A stretch of DNA of 64,000 nucleotides, from NCBI GenBank assembly GCA_002224055.1, contig AZLU01000057.1, forward strand, positions 1 to 64,000. The letters run 5' to 3'. The notes beneath the pieces were generated by a model. It ran no database searches, was not told the origin of the DNA, and saw only the letters and a list, made by a program, of their open reading frames with translations. The translations under genes were made by a program, and so were the position numbers. Shown here piece by piece: positions 1 through 11,476 of this stretch. The stretch comes from Pezizomycotina sp. ARF18. Taxonomy: Eukaryota; Ascomycota. Position 1 is the first letter of the stretch. Every line of letters begins with the position of its first letter.

Positions 1-902
1 CACCCCCCCCTCTGGCGCCCCCTCTCTCCCACGCCCCGCGCATGATCCTCCTCTCTATCTCGTCATCGCCTCCATGTTCGTCCTTACCTACATCCCGCAG
101 CTCGCCGTCCTAGCCTTCGTCGACGGCCCCTGGCGATCTTCAATACCGTCCTCCTCGTCTCTCGGAGTCCTCTGCGATCATCATGTTCATCGCGCAGATG
201 TGGTGGCTGGACGACGCCGTCACGAAGTCTTCGATGCGGTTCTTGATCAATAAGGGGTGGACGGCCCTCGTTGCGCAAGGGAGGGAAGTCCACGCGCGTC
301 TCCGGGTGGAGAGGTCATGGGAAGGGTCGGGAAGAAGTTGAAGGGGATTAAGGGATTAAGGGGTTTCAGGAAGGGATGATTAAGAGGATAGCTTGGTATA
401 TTATTATGCTGCCGTTGAATTTGGTACCGTTGGTTGGGACTGTTGTGTTTTTTGATCTTGCAAGGTGAGCATTTCCGTTTCCCATCCGTCCTTCGGCTCC
501 CTCCACGGGAGCTTGGGATCAGAAGCAATCCTTCGAAGCAAGTTGTAATCCACTAACGATTCGACGATTCATAGGCCGCCGTCAGGGACCCGCTCGCACG
601 CCCGCTACTTCCAGCTGAAGAACTTTTCGGAAGCAGATAGGGAAGCCTTTGTCAAGAGAACAAGGGTGCTTACGTGAGGTATGCGAGCTTTACAAAGTTT
701 ATTCTTTACTATAAATCACTTCACTAACTTGGTTTCAAATACGATAGCTCGGAACGCATGCATGCTCCTGAACATGCTCCCGCTCGCCAATATCGCGTTC
801 CTGTTCACGAATACCGTCGGAGCCGCGCTCTGGCTGCTGAACTCGAGAAGAAGGAGAGGAGGGAATGAAGAAGCAGACCTAACGACGAAGCAGAAGGAAT
901 AA
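1..902 (+). pseudogene. Rrt8/Lds-type multi-pass membrane protein, left end outside window, frame broken
   Basis: Conserved segments read in several frames resemble the fungal Rrt8/Lds1-Lds2 family (EI24-like fold), membrane proteins known from yeast lipid droplets and spore-wall formation. Visible pieces are TYIPQLAVLAFVDGPW near 85-130, FIAQMWWLDD near 187-220, WYIIMLPLNLVPLVG near 393-437, RYFQLKNFSEADREAFVK after the first intron, and LLNMLPLANIAFLFTNTVG near 764-820. Introns are supported at 465-574 (GTGAGC, branch CACTAAC) and 679-747 (GTATGC, branch CACTAAC). The frame changes within exon 1, just before the second intron, and again near the end, where AAELEKKERRE is the family-like tail (stop near 867) while the other frame runs to 902. 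The start codon is not visible. Either a decaying gene or indel errors in the assembly; the family call is from memory of its motifs. Confidence 0.45.
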
Positions 903-1833
903 ATACTGAATAACAGAAAACCCGCAGAGACTACATGCTGAAGAATATGGTAATGGGTGGATTTTTATTTTCTTTTTTCACTTTAATCACTTTAACAAGG
1001 ACTTACTCGGGTTTTACAGCAATTCTTGTTAGAAGAATAGCAAAATCAGCGAGGGAAACGCGGCTAACACAATTTTTCTTCCCTGATCATTGGATTTAGA
1101 TTAGAAGATCTCAGTTGATACTATTGAAAAGGGGTATTTCATGGAACCTACTTAGCAACTTGACGAAGGAACAAATAAAAATAAACAGTTTAAGACAAAG
1201 AAAGGCTTAGACGCTGTGAAGTGAAGATTGGAGAGAATCGAGATTCATGGCGGCCACGTTTAAGCAAGCTTTAACTTTACACGTTCCTCACGTATAGGTT
1301 TGTTAGCACTTTGAAATCGTCGTTTCTGGCCAAAGCTTATACTGATATTTGTGCCTACTTAGGGTAAGGTTCCACTTCCGGACGGTTAAATGATCTATAT
1401 CTAGCATAAACAAACGTGTATAAAGGTCCAAGTCACGGTGCTCGAGTCTCAGAATCGTATGATATTGCGGTAAAATACGGAGGTGTTTTGGGCTATATAA
1501 TCAGTCAAAAGTCTCGCAAATGTATTTTACATATTAATCCGTAGCCAAGAGTCGTATAGATTCAGAGCACGATATACCTCCGAGATGGCGTTACAACTTC
1601 ATCTCGCATTTTGCCTTCGAGCTTAGCGCTGCTTAGCGATGCTTGCAAAGAGTTTTTTTTGCTGCTCTCGGTAGTGTCGGGGGTTTTTTCGATGCATCTG
1701 CCGAGCGTCAGGCAGCTTCAGATTAATTGAGCGTGAAAAACGCGAGGAATCAGATTATTCAGTTCGCACCTGGCGCCTTATGGGCTCCCAGTTAGGATCC
1801 CTACGGACACACGAACGATAACGACTTCAGATC
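903..1833. other. intergenic, no gene seen
   Basis: Moderately AT-rich sequence without a supported coding frame. It may contain the promoter and the degraded 5' end of the first copy (A1) of the secreted family; around 1720-1745 the words GCGTGAAAAACGCG resemble the region just before the CxxCLDL motif in copy A2, but no signal peptide can be read. Confidence 0.4.
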
Positions 1834-3205
1834 TTGAATATGCCTACCTCCGGCGGGAGCCGTTACAAAGCCCTCTTCGATACGACCTTCAGCCGGTTTA
1901 GTATTTTAGTATTTGACGGGGCGGGATGGGGTATCACTGATGCAAATCCGCCGACCAAAAAACCCGGCCCTCCGAGTCGGGTGGGTTTATTATCCCGGTC
2001 AAGGTGGATTGTTGTTTTTCTAAGTACTGGATAGACCAGCGGACTTATATTTTTAAACGACGGTATCTTGGTGCGCCTGGATGGCACGGAGGATCCTAGC
2101 ACGCTGGTTTGGTTTAACTGCGAATCCTCGGCTGACCAGTATCTCAGGTGTCCGACTTACAATGTGAGCGACGGAGACGGCGCTTGTCCGGACACCGGCC
2201 AGACTTGGAACACAGACGCGAGCGGGCAGGTTTACCTCGGGCTATGCATTGGCAGCGCGATTGGGGAGGACCGACCTGATCCCGTCGCTAGAAACCCCTT
2301 GTTGAATATCAGAAAGGTAAATTTCTTTTATTTACTTAACCTCCGAAATGAACCACATTACGTGCTGATATACGATGTATTGCATTGTTACTATAGTTCT
2401 TATTATAATTTATGAAGAGGATGGATACATATCTTATTTTTTTTCTCTCTTTTATCTATAATAGTGGGTGATTACGACGCGTATTTTGAGCACAGGCTAG
2501 CGACGGTCAAACGGAGACTTCCCTCGTGCGCAAAGATATCAACGTAGAGATTGGTTTTTTTTTTTTTTTGGTACTTTTTTAAATCGGCGACCAATATCAT
2601 TATTGACGAAGGACAACACAATCTAGGTCGGATTAACGCAAAACAATAGCAAAAATATTCTGCTCCAGGATCTACAAAAGGCCTTTGTCGACTAGCGCGC
2701 CGGAGATTGCTGCTGGCATGAACGTCAAATTATACCTGGACTGTATCTGTAACTACTCGACGACCGTTGGGGCCGACCTGTTCTCAATACCAGATGACAT
2801 TTTAGTTGACGACCAGCAGGGCTGGGAGAATTACGTTGATTCCCAGGAAGGTCCGGGAAACCTTTTGGTAACGAGCGCGGGTGGTATGGATATGAAGGTC
2901 CGACGCGTGCGGTGGTGTATGACGCCGAAGGAGGCCACTGGGAGTCAAGGATTCACGGGATACCATCGGACATTTCGTCGGCAAAGCCCGGCGTGACGGG
3001 CGCTGATGCGGACCACGACGGGTCCGACGCCATACGCGTTGCGGATAAACATGATGCCAAAGTAAAACTATCACGAAGCGTAGCAATAAGAAGAATGGAT
3101 GAACCCGTGAATATACCTTGGCCGTCGCGGAGTAATTACTCGAATTGCTGTAAGATCTTAGAGAAGCCTGAACCGCCTTTCCAACTGCAAAATCGAGTAT
3201 CCTGA
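1834..3205 (+). pseudogene. A1: first tandem copy of an unrecognised secreted-protein family, degraded
   Basis: Three neighbouring loci share ordered motifs that I do not recognise from any named family. In A1 these are: VYYPGQGGLLF then KYWID (about 1985-2035, matching VYWP...GYWIE in A2); CPTYN-x3-GDGACPDT (2151-2205); ARNPLL (2290-2305); a probable intron of about 150 bp starting GTAAAT near 2315 and ending ATAATAG near 2463; then WVITTR; and a C-terminal block 2685-3000 with CNYSTTVGADLF, EGPGNLLVTSAGG and VYDAEGGHW. The frame changes several times and a poly-T run interrupts the middle (about 2552). The N-terminus with signal peptide, clear in A3, cannot be read here. The copy is older or more decayed than A2 and A3. 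Cellular role is unknown; secretion is inferred from A3. Confidence 0.5.
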
Positions 3206-4419
3206 TAATCGATATATATGTATATATGTGTGTGTGTGATGATATTGGTATCCGCTGAGATTTCTATGTTCTAATATTGCACTTATCGTGAAACAAGGAG
3301 GCAATCCTCCAAGTTCGTTCTATATGGAGGCCGAAAGTGGACGAGACAAGAAGTTAATTTGTTGGCCCCGCAAATTAATTAATAATGTGTTACTCAAACG
3401 AAGAAATTCTTATAAGAAATCAACCCGCTAATTAACGAACGGAAATTTTAACTACTAATCAAAATTTTACGTCGGCGAGTATAAAACTGTGAATAACTCG
3501 ACGAGTTTTAACACTATAAAGTTGATTTATTTGTTTTGGCGGCATGGCTCCACAATTAACTTATATCTCAATACCTTCAAGTTCTTCTAGTTAGAGTTGG
3601 TATATCATCCTCCATCAATCCAAAGCTGATATTGAATAGCACTTTCTATAAGCGACCCTCGATCCAGACTCAAATTTTGGTCTCGCGCGAAGCTAATCGC
3701 GTGCTCTCGTAACGCAAATGACTGGATTAATAGCCTAGTATCCCTCCGAACTACTGGAGCAACTTTTTTTTTTTTTTTTTTGTATCTTTTTTAGGGAGAA
3801 GAAGTAAAACAGAACGCTAAGACTGATTACGGGCCTGAAGTACTGCCAGTCTTAATGGAACTGAGCGCAATGTCAGACCAGAGTGTTGTATGATACACAG
3901 TGACCTCCCTACTCTTTGGTCCCTGTATTTTGATTTACCGTACGGATCTATATATCCTAGAAACCTCACCTTGGAATTATATACATGTAGTCACTAGTAT
4001 ATAGCTAGGGAGTATTGGATTAAAATTAAAATTTACTGGGGCAAATACTGCGTGGAGTCGAGAGCTCGCGGCTTGCACGTTTTCCAAAGATATAAGGTTT
4101 TATCTCTCCACGTTTCCTGAAGACGAGACTGATTGACCCCGGTCGATAAGTAGTTAAAACATTCTAGACCTACCCTACGCGATGTATCACAGAGAATATC
4201 AAAGAATTAACTCGAGTATATATGCAAAATTCTCTAATAGCGTCTGGATCCAGGGCCCGGAAAGGTATGCTATCGTAACTCGTCAATAAGACGAAGCAGC
4301 GGTGTTGATTTGTGTTATATAAGTGTAGTAGGATCCGCCCTCTTAAAATTTTTCTCGCTCTCACTTTTCCATTAAAATTACCTATCAAGGTTCAATCAAA
4401 CTACTATCTATATTAGAAA
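3206..4419. other. intergenic between A1 and A2, no gene seen
   Basis: Holds a short TA/TG microsatellite at about 3213-3238 and an 18-base T run near 3764-3781. No frame with coding character was found on either strand. Presumably the 3' flank of A1 and the promoter of A2. Confidence 0.4.
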
Positions 4420-5772
4420 TACTAATGAGGTCATTGCTATCTTCACGCTCCTCTTCATCTTGGAAGAGCTGGCGGGTATGCTCTTCCTCGTGCCATTCGT
4501 CACGAGAGTAGTATCAATGCATTTACCCGCGGGCCAGCCGGCGTCCGCTCAGCGTGAAAACGCGGAGAGTGCTCTCATTGCCTCGACCTCGCCGCTTACC
4601 AGCTGACGGCCACTATCCCTTACACTCTCGATTCGTTCGGTTATTATACCGTCAACCTCCAATTGGACCCCGATGACAGCGGTACAACTGTCCCGGCCAC
4701 ACTGGACACCAGTTTTACGGGCGTTTTGGTTGACGGCTCCGTGTACAACATTTACGCTGACAGTACCCCGCCGACGGGTGCCGTTTTTGGGTCAGTATAT
4801 TGGCCGACCCTCCAGACCTTGTTTATCGGTTACTGGATCGAAGCAGATCTCTCATTCCCGGACGCCACGCAGACAGTCGACGGCATAAGCGCGGGAGCTG
4901 TGATAAAGTTCAATACCAAGGTACTGGCGATAACCGAGTACGTTATTTGCCCCACATATAACCTTACCGTTGGTGGGAATACATGCCCGGATAGCAACGC
5001 TACAACGCAGACCGACACAGCCGGCTTGAACCTCGTCGGCATCGGATCGGCGTGGCGATGGGCCCTGATCCCGTAGTAGACCCATTGGTCAGAAATCCGC
5101 TCCTCACATAAATGACGTTGGCGGGACTACGCCGCAATATCCATCAAACCAAACAACCGCTTCTCCTTCAAACATGCGCAAGGGCTACATCATAACGAAG
5201 GACGAGATTATAGTGGGCTTAACGGAGGACAACAGCAAATCGGTCCTCTTGCAAAAGCTGAAGCCGTGGTCTAGCTTGGAGGGCGACTGGTCAATGCCGG
5301 AAGGCTGCGTATCGGTCAACGGTTCCGAGTGCGTGCGGTCCAGTTTGCTACCGGTGCTTGACATAAACCGTCCCTTCTCTTTCTGATTTGAAATTCAATA
5401 ACTTGGTACGCACGCAAAACGGTTACGATGAGCTTCCGATCGCTTTCCACCGTCGAATTTGTCTTCGATGGCATCGGCAATTATTCACACACGACTGGGA
5501 CTGAAGGCCCGGAGTTACCGACGCCGGTAAACGTATTTGACCAAGTAGATAGGGGTACTTTGTGGACCCGACGAAAAGGTCCAAAGAACCTTTTTACCTT
5601 TGGCGACGGGTGGCTTCAGAGGTTCAACCCGTATATGACGCTGTCGGTGGATATTGGGGTATTTCAGACCTTTCAAAGAATATTGGTGTTTTTAACGGGA
5701 AGGCTCGCCGCGACGCATAGTAGGCGCCTCGGAGGTCGTACGTGTTTGCAAGGGCACCAATCGCGATGCTGA
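4420..5772 (+). pseudogene. A2: second tandem copy of the secreted-protein family
   Basis: The most readable middle copy. A hydrophobic leader-like stretch (IAIFTLLFILEELAGMLF, about 4430-4490) is followed after a frame change by CSHCLDLAAYQL (4570), aligning with CPNCLDLSDYAF in A3. One open stretch (4570-5076) then carries FGSVYWPTLQTLFIGYWIE, VICPTYNLTVGGNTCPDSN and a following GIGSA. Then come VRNPLL (5087), the block KGYIITKDEIIVGLTEDNSK with PEGCVSVNGSECVRSS (5174-5386), and a C-terminal block (5428-5772) with GNYSHTTGTEGPELP, KGPKNLFTFGDGW and, in another frame, VYDAVGGYWG. These correspond piece by piece to A1 and, in part, to A3. Nine or more cysteines suggest disulfides in an extracellular protein. 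At least four frame changes or stops separate the pieces; some may be unrecognised short introns. Confidence 0.55.
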
Positions 5773-6441
5773 AATACATGAGTAGACTTTGAAACACGAT
5801 ACTCGAGACACTACTATCTTGATAAAACAGTCTCGCTGCTTCCTTTTCAACAAATTTGTTAATATTGATATGTCCTTAACTAGTAATGAGAGACTTTGAG
5901 AATGTTTGACTGTTCACATAGGCAAATTACCTCCCCTTTCGCGCTGCCGCTAAGGCTAAGTAGTATGTAAGTGATCCATAGATCTATGCAATGCCATTGC
6001 ATCTCCTCTCGTGGCGCAGGAATTATCTATACTTCCAATACACAGATCTGCAGCTACTAGTAAGGTACTGACCCTCTGCATGTAATGAGAACACGCATTC
6101 AAACTATGTGCTAATGCCTCAACATGTCCCTAAGTTTCCTGAAATATCTCTCTCGATATTGACGTTTTGGGTCTCTCTTTTCATAAGGAGAATCTTGTTT
6201 AAAACTTTATAGAATATTCAAAGCTGCATCTTCGCGAAAAACTAGGTCAACTTGAACTTGGGGAAGAATTGTCTAGGCCGAACTCAAAACCTGACAACGT
6301 GTTTATTATGACATTCTTAATAAGGATAAACATCCCAGAAATATCGAAGATAAGATACATCTTCTATTTTACATTTAAAATGCGTTTTTAGGCGTCATAA
6401 GCCAGGAAACCTCCTCTAGGACTCTCAGAATCCGAGTCGCG
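5773..6441. other. intergenic between A2 and A3, no gene seen
   Basis: About 670 bp of AT-rich sequence, no supported coding frame on either strand. Expected to contain the 3' flank of A2 and the promoter of A3. Confidence 0.4.
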
Positions 6442-7664
6442 ATGCTCCGTTCGCGTTTAAATCACGACACGTCTACTTCCGTAATAAGGCTCGTTCCTTT
6501 GTTCCTTCTCTCTCTGGCTGGAATCGATGCAACGAGTCTTCCTCCGCGAGGAAATGTAGCACACAGTCGTGAAAAAAGCTGTCCAAATTGCTTGGATTTG
6601 TCCGACTACGCATTCTCCTGCTACCTCAAGTTCACAGGAGTTGCCGACGGACGTGGCGTGACGAACGGACAGCCGTATATCTCCGCAGCGTACCCTGAGC
6701 GGAGCTTTTATCCCATTGTCGATCAAACCGTCACCGGAATCATCGCATCCGCCAGGGACTTCGATATCAACGTTACCGCCCTACCTCGCGATAAAATCCC
6801 CTACTGTATTTTTCCCTCGGATCGCATCCTATACAAAGGTTTCTGGGTATCCAAGCCCTACAGCTTCTGGAGAGGTGCCTACACTATGGACGACTACGAT
6901 TACACCACGATATACGGAGAGGAAAAGTTTCTTTGTCGTTACTAAGGAGGTGAAGTGTCCGTCTTACGACATGGTAAAGGGAGACGATACGTGTCCGGAC
7001 TCGAACGACTGGGTAGATCCGACAAGGGTTCTCTCTATCTTTGGTATCGGCTTCGGCTTGCCACCTGACCACTTGGAGCGGACGGGATTCTGAGCATGAA
7101 AGACCGCCACCCACTGCTACAAATCTACGGAGTCGGCGATAAATGCCACCTACGACTCAACGGAACCTCGTGCTAACGCGGCGCCTATCCGGAGGGCTTT
7201 ATCGTTAACTCTAAGGAATGGTCATCGGGCTGACGCCGGATAACTCTAAAGAACCGCATTACAGTCGATAAAGGAATCAAACGTTATCTGTCCCTACCAT
7301 CTGGATGCGTGTCCATCGAGGGCTACAAGGGCTGCATCAAGAGCAAAATTCTACCGGATTGTCGTATGCAGAAAAAGCTATCTTTACTCGAACATTAATC
7401 TTACGAAGCTCGAATACCTATGACGGAAAAATACAAACCAACTCGAAGACAAACGCTACATCACTTGCAAGTTCAGTACGGTCCAATGTGACAATCAATA
7501 GGCTAGGCTGGTTCGAATACGTAACTTATTCCAAACGCGTCGGTCTACGTCCATCTGCAACTTTTCCTGAGCCTCAGAGGTACAGTGGCACCAATATCTC
7601 ACTTTGGCCAAGGAAGTGGTTCATGCGGTTTAGCTATGTGGTCGAGTTGACGGGGGTAAGTTAA
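6442..7664 (+). pseudogene. A3: third tandem copy, secreted protein with signal peptide
   Basis: The copy with the clearest N-terminus. The ATG at 6442 opens 167 codons: a hydrophobic signal-like stretch (VIRLVPLFLLSLAGIDA), then CPNCLDLSDYAF, a region of beta-type character, and YCIFPSDRILYKGFWV, aligned with VYWP...GYWIE in A2. A single frame change near 6935 leads into VTKEVKCPSYDMVKGDDTCP (6940-6995), the family's central double-CP motif. Further on are DRHPLLQIYG, GFIVNSKEW, a stop before TPDNSKE (compare GLTEDNSK in A2), then PSGCVSIEGYKGC (7293-7335). The C-terminal block seen in A1 and A2 is not clearly readable. Unknown function; likely extracellular. Orientation and spacing (about 2 kb) match A1 and A2, consistent with tandem duplication. 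Confidence 0.55.
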
Positions 7665-8455
7665 CCTGCGATTAATAAGCAAGACGCAAAGATTGATAAT
7701 AATAAACTCTAAAATGAAATATCGATACTGATTAATCCATTTCTTAGGCTGTTTGAGTCATGGATCGGAGAAGTTGGTCGGTGTGTACGAGAGGAAACGA
7801 ACCCGCTCGCAGAGCCGGATGGTTTCCATATTGCGAGCATTCTGGTTAAGGACATTTCGAGGCAGAGAGAAGTAGGACCTAAATGGAGAGAGGCGGAAAA
7901 AAAAAAAAAAAAAAAAAAAAAGAAAAAGAAAAAACCGGAATGGAGATTGAAGTCGGCTGGGGCGGGTTTCTATCCCTGTGCCACTTAACTTGAGTATGTA
8001 TAGCTTAAAATACAAAATGGTAAACAGGCTGTTTATTTTGATGATAGAAATTTTATGTTTCCAGAAAAAAAGACGTCTATATTCTTCGTTTATGTTATAA
8101 AGTGATAGGCTTAGGCTCAAGACCGTGTGGATCTTCAAACTCAAAGCTCTGTGTTGGTGTCATTTGAGGACTTCCATGATAAGCTTGAGCACAATTGAAA
8201 CCGAGTTTAATGAATTTATTCTATTTGCTGTAAGGAGTGGTCTATTCATAAGGCTAGGAGCATACTCTTGAGCGCTATTTCGACATTTCAGCTCGGCTGA
8301 ACACGACTCAGAACAGAGATACCTAAAATATCGAGATAGCGAACTTTCTATCCTAATCTTAAGATTCCAAATATTGACCTAAGGCTATTTACGACATTAA
8401 ATACCATAAGTTATCTAAAAATACGAACAATCTTTCACGTGTAATTAGCAACAAA
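7665..8455. other. intergenic between the A and Z families; poly-A run
   Basis: Contains an A-rich tract of about 25 bases near 7897-7925 and no supported coding frame. Marks the boundary between the two tandem families. Confidence 0.4.
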
Positions 8456-8964
8456 ATGAGCTCCAGCCGAGAATCTCAGCCCAATCCCCCAACTTGCCCG
8501 CACTGCTGTTCCAGCAATACTCGACCGAGTAAAAGCGAGCCGCCAAAGTACAGGTGCAATATCGAGAACGTGTTCGGCGTTATTTGACCAGATACACCCC
8601 CAAATTGCCCAAGTTGCGGCTCGAGAAACACTCGACCAGCACAACCGAGCCGCTAAAGTACAGGTGCGATATGATATGTGCTGGGAGTTATTTGAATCAG
8701 AAAAGCAACAGCGCGAAGACAAAGAGTCGTACTGGACTCTGCGTCATCCGAAGCATCTTCCTGAATTTAGGAGGGAAGATTCCATTCCGTGTATACGCTG
8801 TGACTCAGAACAAATAATACGAGTGCGCACTGGGTGCTACTTTTGCAATAACTGCGATAAAACCTTCGCGAAAAAGGTCCAAAATGCTCCCTATGTGGTA
8901 GCGAGGAGACCTTGATCCTTGATGCCGCGATACTTATTGTACTGCCTGCCGCTATCATTTCTGA
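8456..8964 (+). pseudogene. Z1: first copy of a CxxC zinc-ribbon family
   Basis: The ATG at 8456 opens a short frame with PPTCPHCCSSNTRPSKSEPP followed by KYRC. About 130 bp further on the same unit recurs as PNCPSCGSRNTRPAQPS, an internal duplication at both DNA and protein level. Later pieces are IPCIRCDSEQIIRV, GCYFCNNCDKTFAKK, KCSLCGSEETL and a terminal DTYCTACRYHF followed by a stop. Six CxxC knuckles in about 165 codons fit two or three C4 zinc ribbons. I do not recognise the family; zinc ribbons are generic nucleic-acid or protein-binding folds, so function is open. Frames change at least three times. The terminal CxxCRxxF-stop is shared with Z2 and Z3, which supports the grouping. Confidence 0.5.
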
Positions 8965-9818
8965 ATACCGTCAATGCATGGTCGAGGGCTTGTAATCTTG
9001 ATATAACAAACGTCATTCATTTGTAGAATTGCCAATCTAGAACAAGACATTAGTGAAATCCTTTAGCATATATAGTAAGCAGTTAGTTCAATATCGCTTC
9101 ATGATAAACTTCAAATGGGTGACTTGTTATTTCGTTCTGATAAAGCCGTTTCTCTTGAAAGCGATTTAATATACGAATTTGAATCCCTATGATAAAAGTA
9201 AGAAATTAAATACGTTTCCCTTTGATGCGAAAGTCTTGTGCTCGTCGAATTCGTGAATGTAGTTAGTAAGCATCGCTATCTCGAGTTATCTTAATAGACC
9301 TGATTTTACTAGTAGTAATAAAATGCTGGGTGGATATAAAAAAAGAATAGCGAAAAGGAATGGCGGAGAAATGAAACTGAACATGAGTTCCAAAACTTAA
9401 ATAAACTTAATTAACACAATTGTCCTGGACCAAAGACTTACTAGAACCAAAGGGTTGCCATATCGAAGCGAAGAAAAGGCTGGTTTGGAATTCGCAAACT
9501 GTCCATAAGCCTAAAGAATAAAAACTCTTAGGCTTGCCAAACCCGCTAAGTATATCGAGTTGGTAGAAAGTTTTGTTACATATCTCAGGAGGTATAAGAA
9601 CAATGGGAACAACCATGCCAGCTCTATATCCTCTATATCGTATCTTGCTCACCTATCGGTAAACTAGAGCTAGAATTCTCTGCTAAGCACTTATTACCAA
9701 AAAAACCAAACATCTTCAGCGTCGGATTTTGAGCTAATCGGCCCAATTCAAATTTCAAAAAGCCACATAAAGAGGCAAATGAGTTCTAAAAACGTCTCTT
9801 CCAAGTTATCGGGCGGTA
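8965..9818. other. intergenic upstream of the AT-rich element, no gene seen
   Basis: AT-rich sequence between Z1 and the inverted-repeat element. No coding frame is supported. It may hold the lost 5' part of Z2, but no CxxC pair was found here. Confidence 0.35.
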
Positions 9819-10460
9819 CAGTCAGCTACATAATTGTTTGGGACACTTACCTAAAACGGCAATTTCTTCAAGTTCTACAATATCTTAAATCATCGATAAC
9901 TCACTCAATTATTATCCGATTTTTATAAAATTGAAATTTACGTTTATTATATTTTATCCAATATTAAATTTTATATTATTATTTTTTAAAGTTTTTATAT
10001 ATAAAAAAATCTATATTATTTTTAAACTTATATTATAACGTCAATATTTAATAAAAACTTATAAAATTAATATATTATAGATTATATATTAATCTAACAT
10101 ATGTTTAAATTTTAAAAGATTCGTCATAAATTAGGCTATATATATTATTTTAGATTTTAGCTAGTTTAAAAATCGCACAATTTTCGCAATTTCGCGTATT
10201 TTACATTAAAAAGTGCGTGAAGTACGTGTTTTTAAAAATACATAAAAATTAAATATTATCACGTTATAAATCTTTAACGGATGTTTTTAAAATTTTAATA
10301 TGTATTAGTTTACGATATATATTATAACATACTTAAGTTTTAGCTAATTTTATCCAGTCGTTGTTGCGTTATTATTGATTGAAAAAGTGCAAAAATCATA
10401 CTTTTGTATGGGAAAACTGCCGTTTTAGGAAAGTGTCCCAACAATTATGTCAACTGACTG
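9819..10460. mobile_element. 642-bp AT-rich Tc1/mariner-like inverted-repeat element (MITE)
   Basis: Both ends carry the same imperfect inverted repeat of at least 50 bp. The left end reads CAGTCAGCTACATAATTG then TTTGGGACACTTACC and TAAAACGGCA. The reverse complement of the right end reads CAGTCAGTTGACATAATTG then TTGGGACACTTTCC and TAAAACGGCA. Left flank is TA (9817-9818), right flank is TG (10461-10462), compatible with a TA target duplication that has lost one base match. The CAGT start, TA target and size fit a non-autonomous Tc1/mariner (pogo/Fot1-like) element; no transposase frame is present. The interior is extremely AT-rich, far beyond its neighbours, as expected either for such elements or after repeat-induced C-to-T mutation. 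It lies directly beside the degraded zinc-ribbon copy Z2. Confidence 0.7.
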
Positions 10461-10462
10461 TG

Positions 10463-10760
10463 CCACCCACTGGCACGACCTATATCTAGAATGTGATTTG
10501 CGCAATAATCGTGCCAGCGCGACCCTTGAAACCACAACATATGCCATCACTGAGAAAGCCTTGAAGTCCCCGACTGAGCAAACCCTCTTTGTGCACCGAC
10601 TGCGGCTTTTGAAAAAATAGCCGTCGAAAGTAACTGTCACAGTGGCGAGAGGCCTTTCGGTCAAGGGGAAGTTGTGTCTATTAGTAAGTCCGCTTCTATT
10701 ACGCAGAGACTTGATAGCAGAGAAAACCACGTTTGCAATGCCTGCCGTTATTGTTTCTGA
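10463..10760 (+). pseudogene. Z2: middle zinc-ribbon copy, heavily degraded, abutted by the inverted-repeat element
   Basis: Only fragments remain: SLCTDCGF near 10578-10605, a run from NCHSGERPFGQGE (about 10632) and a terminal ENHVCNACRYCF with stop at 10758-10760. The ending matches Z1 (DTYCTACRYHF) and Z3 (NNFCNTCHRHYF). The upstream half is missing where the AT-rich element begins, so the element probably inserted in or next to the gene. Base composition returns to that of the neighbours immediately at 10463. Called on the conserved ending and orientation; alone it would not be recognisable. Confidence 0.4.
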
Positions 10761-11476
10761 AAGGCATCAAGGCACGGAGTAGAAAAACGCTTTCTACATC
10801 CGGGGTTGGAGTGTTAGGATGTAGCAGTAAGGAGGATCCAGGCTGAATATGTAACACTAACTAGAGTCTATCTCCCCAGGAGGAATCCGTAATGTTTTCT
10901 TCGTCGGCGCTCTAAACTCCTTGAAGTCCAAGGTGTCCAGGTACCGCGGGCTTCTTCCGACCGGAGATATGTTCGATTCACCCGCGATCTCTATGTGTGT
11001 ATAGTCCTATGAGATCGGAAACTGCAACTGTACGCCAATATTGTAATAGGATTCTAGCCATCTTGAAGCGCCGGCGAGAATTTTGACTGGCTGGCTCTAC
11101 TATTTTTTGGCGTTCTTCTTCTAAGGCTAATTAATATTCTCTCTGACCTAGCAGTTGACTCTTAATTTCGCGGGACGCGTCGCTATTTATTTTCTCTCTC
11201 TCCTTTTTTTGTTTTTGGTTTGATATCACAAAAAGGAGCTGGCGCAGCTTATGAATATCTATCTCAGGCTTTGCTGAGATCTATTTGCCGTATAGAATCA
11301 GCCAAGATGACGTCTATTTAATTCTTTGTGAGAAAAATGAGAGTTGTCGGTCGGCTATAGCTCATAGCATAGTACTGCCCTCCCTTTCCTAAATACTCAA
11401 CAAGATCTGGTTGCAAGTGATATCAAAACGGTGCTGGAGTAAAGAAGTCACCTAAATATTATAACATAGCATTGAA
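10761..11476. other. intergenic between Z2 and Z3, no gene seen
   Basis: No supported coding frame. A T-rich stretch (CTCTCTCTCC then T7) lies near 11198-11218. Presumably the promoter region of Z3. Confidence 0.35.

Noticed and set aside
7500-7520. tRNA B-box-like word GGTTCGAATAC
   Set aside because: No A box or acceptor stem at the required spacing; it lies in the A3 coding region. Similar words at 10970 and 45697 also lack tRNA folds.
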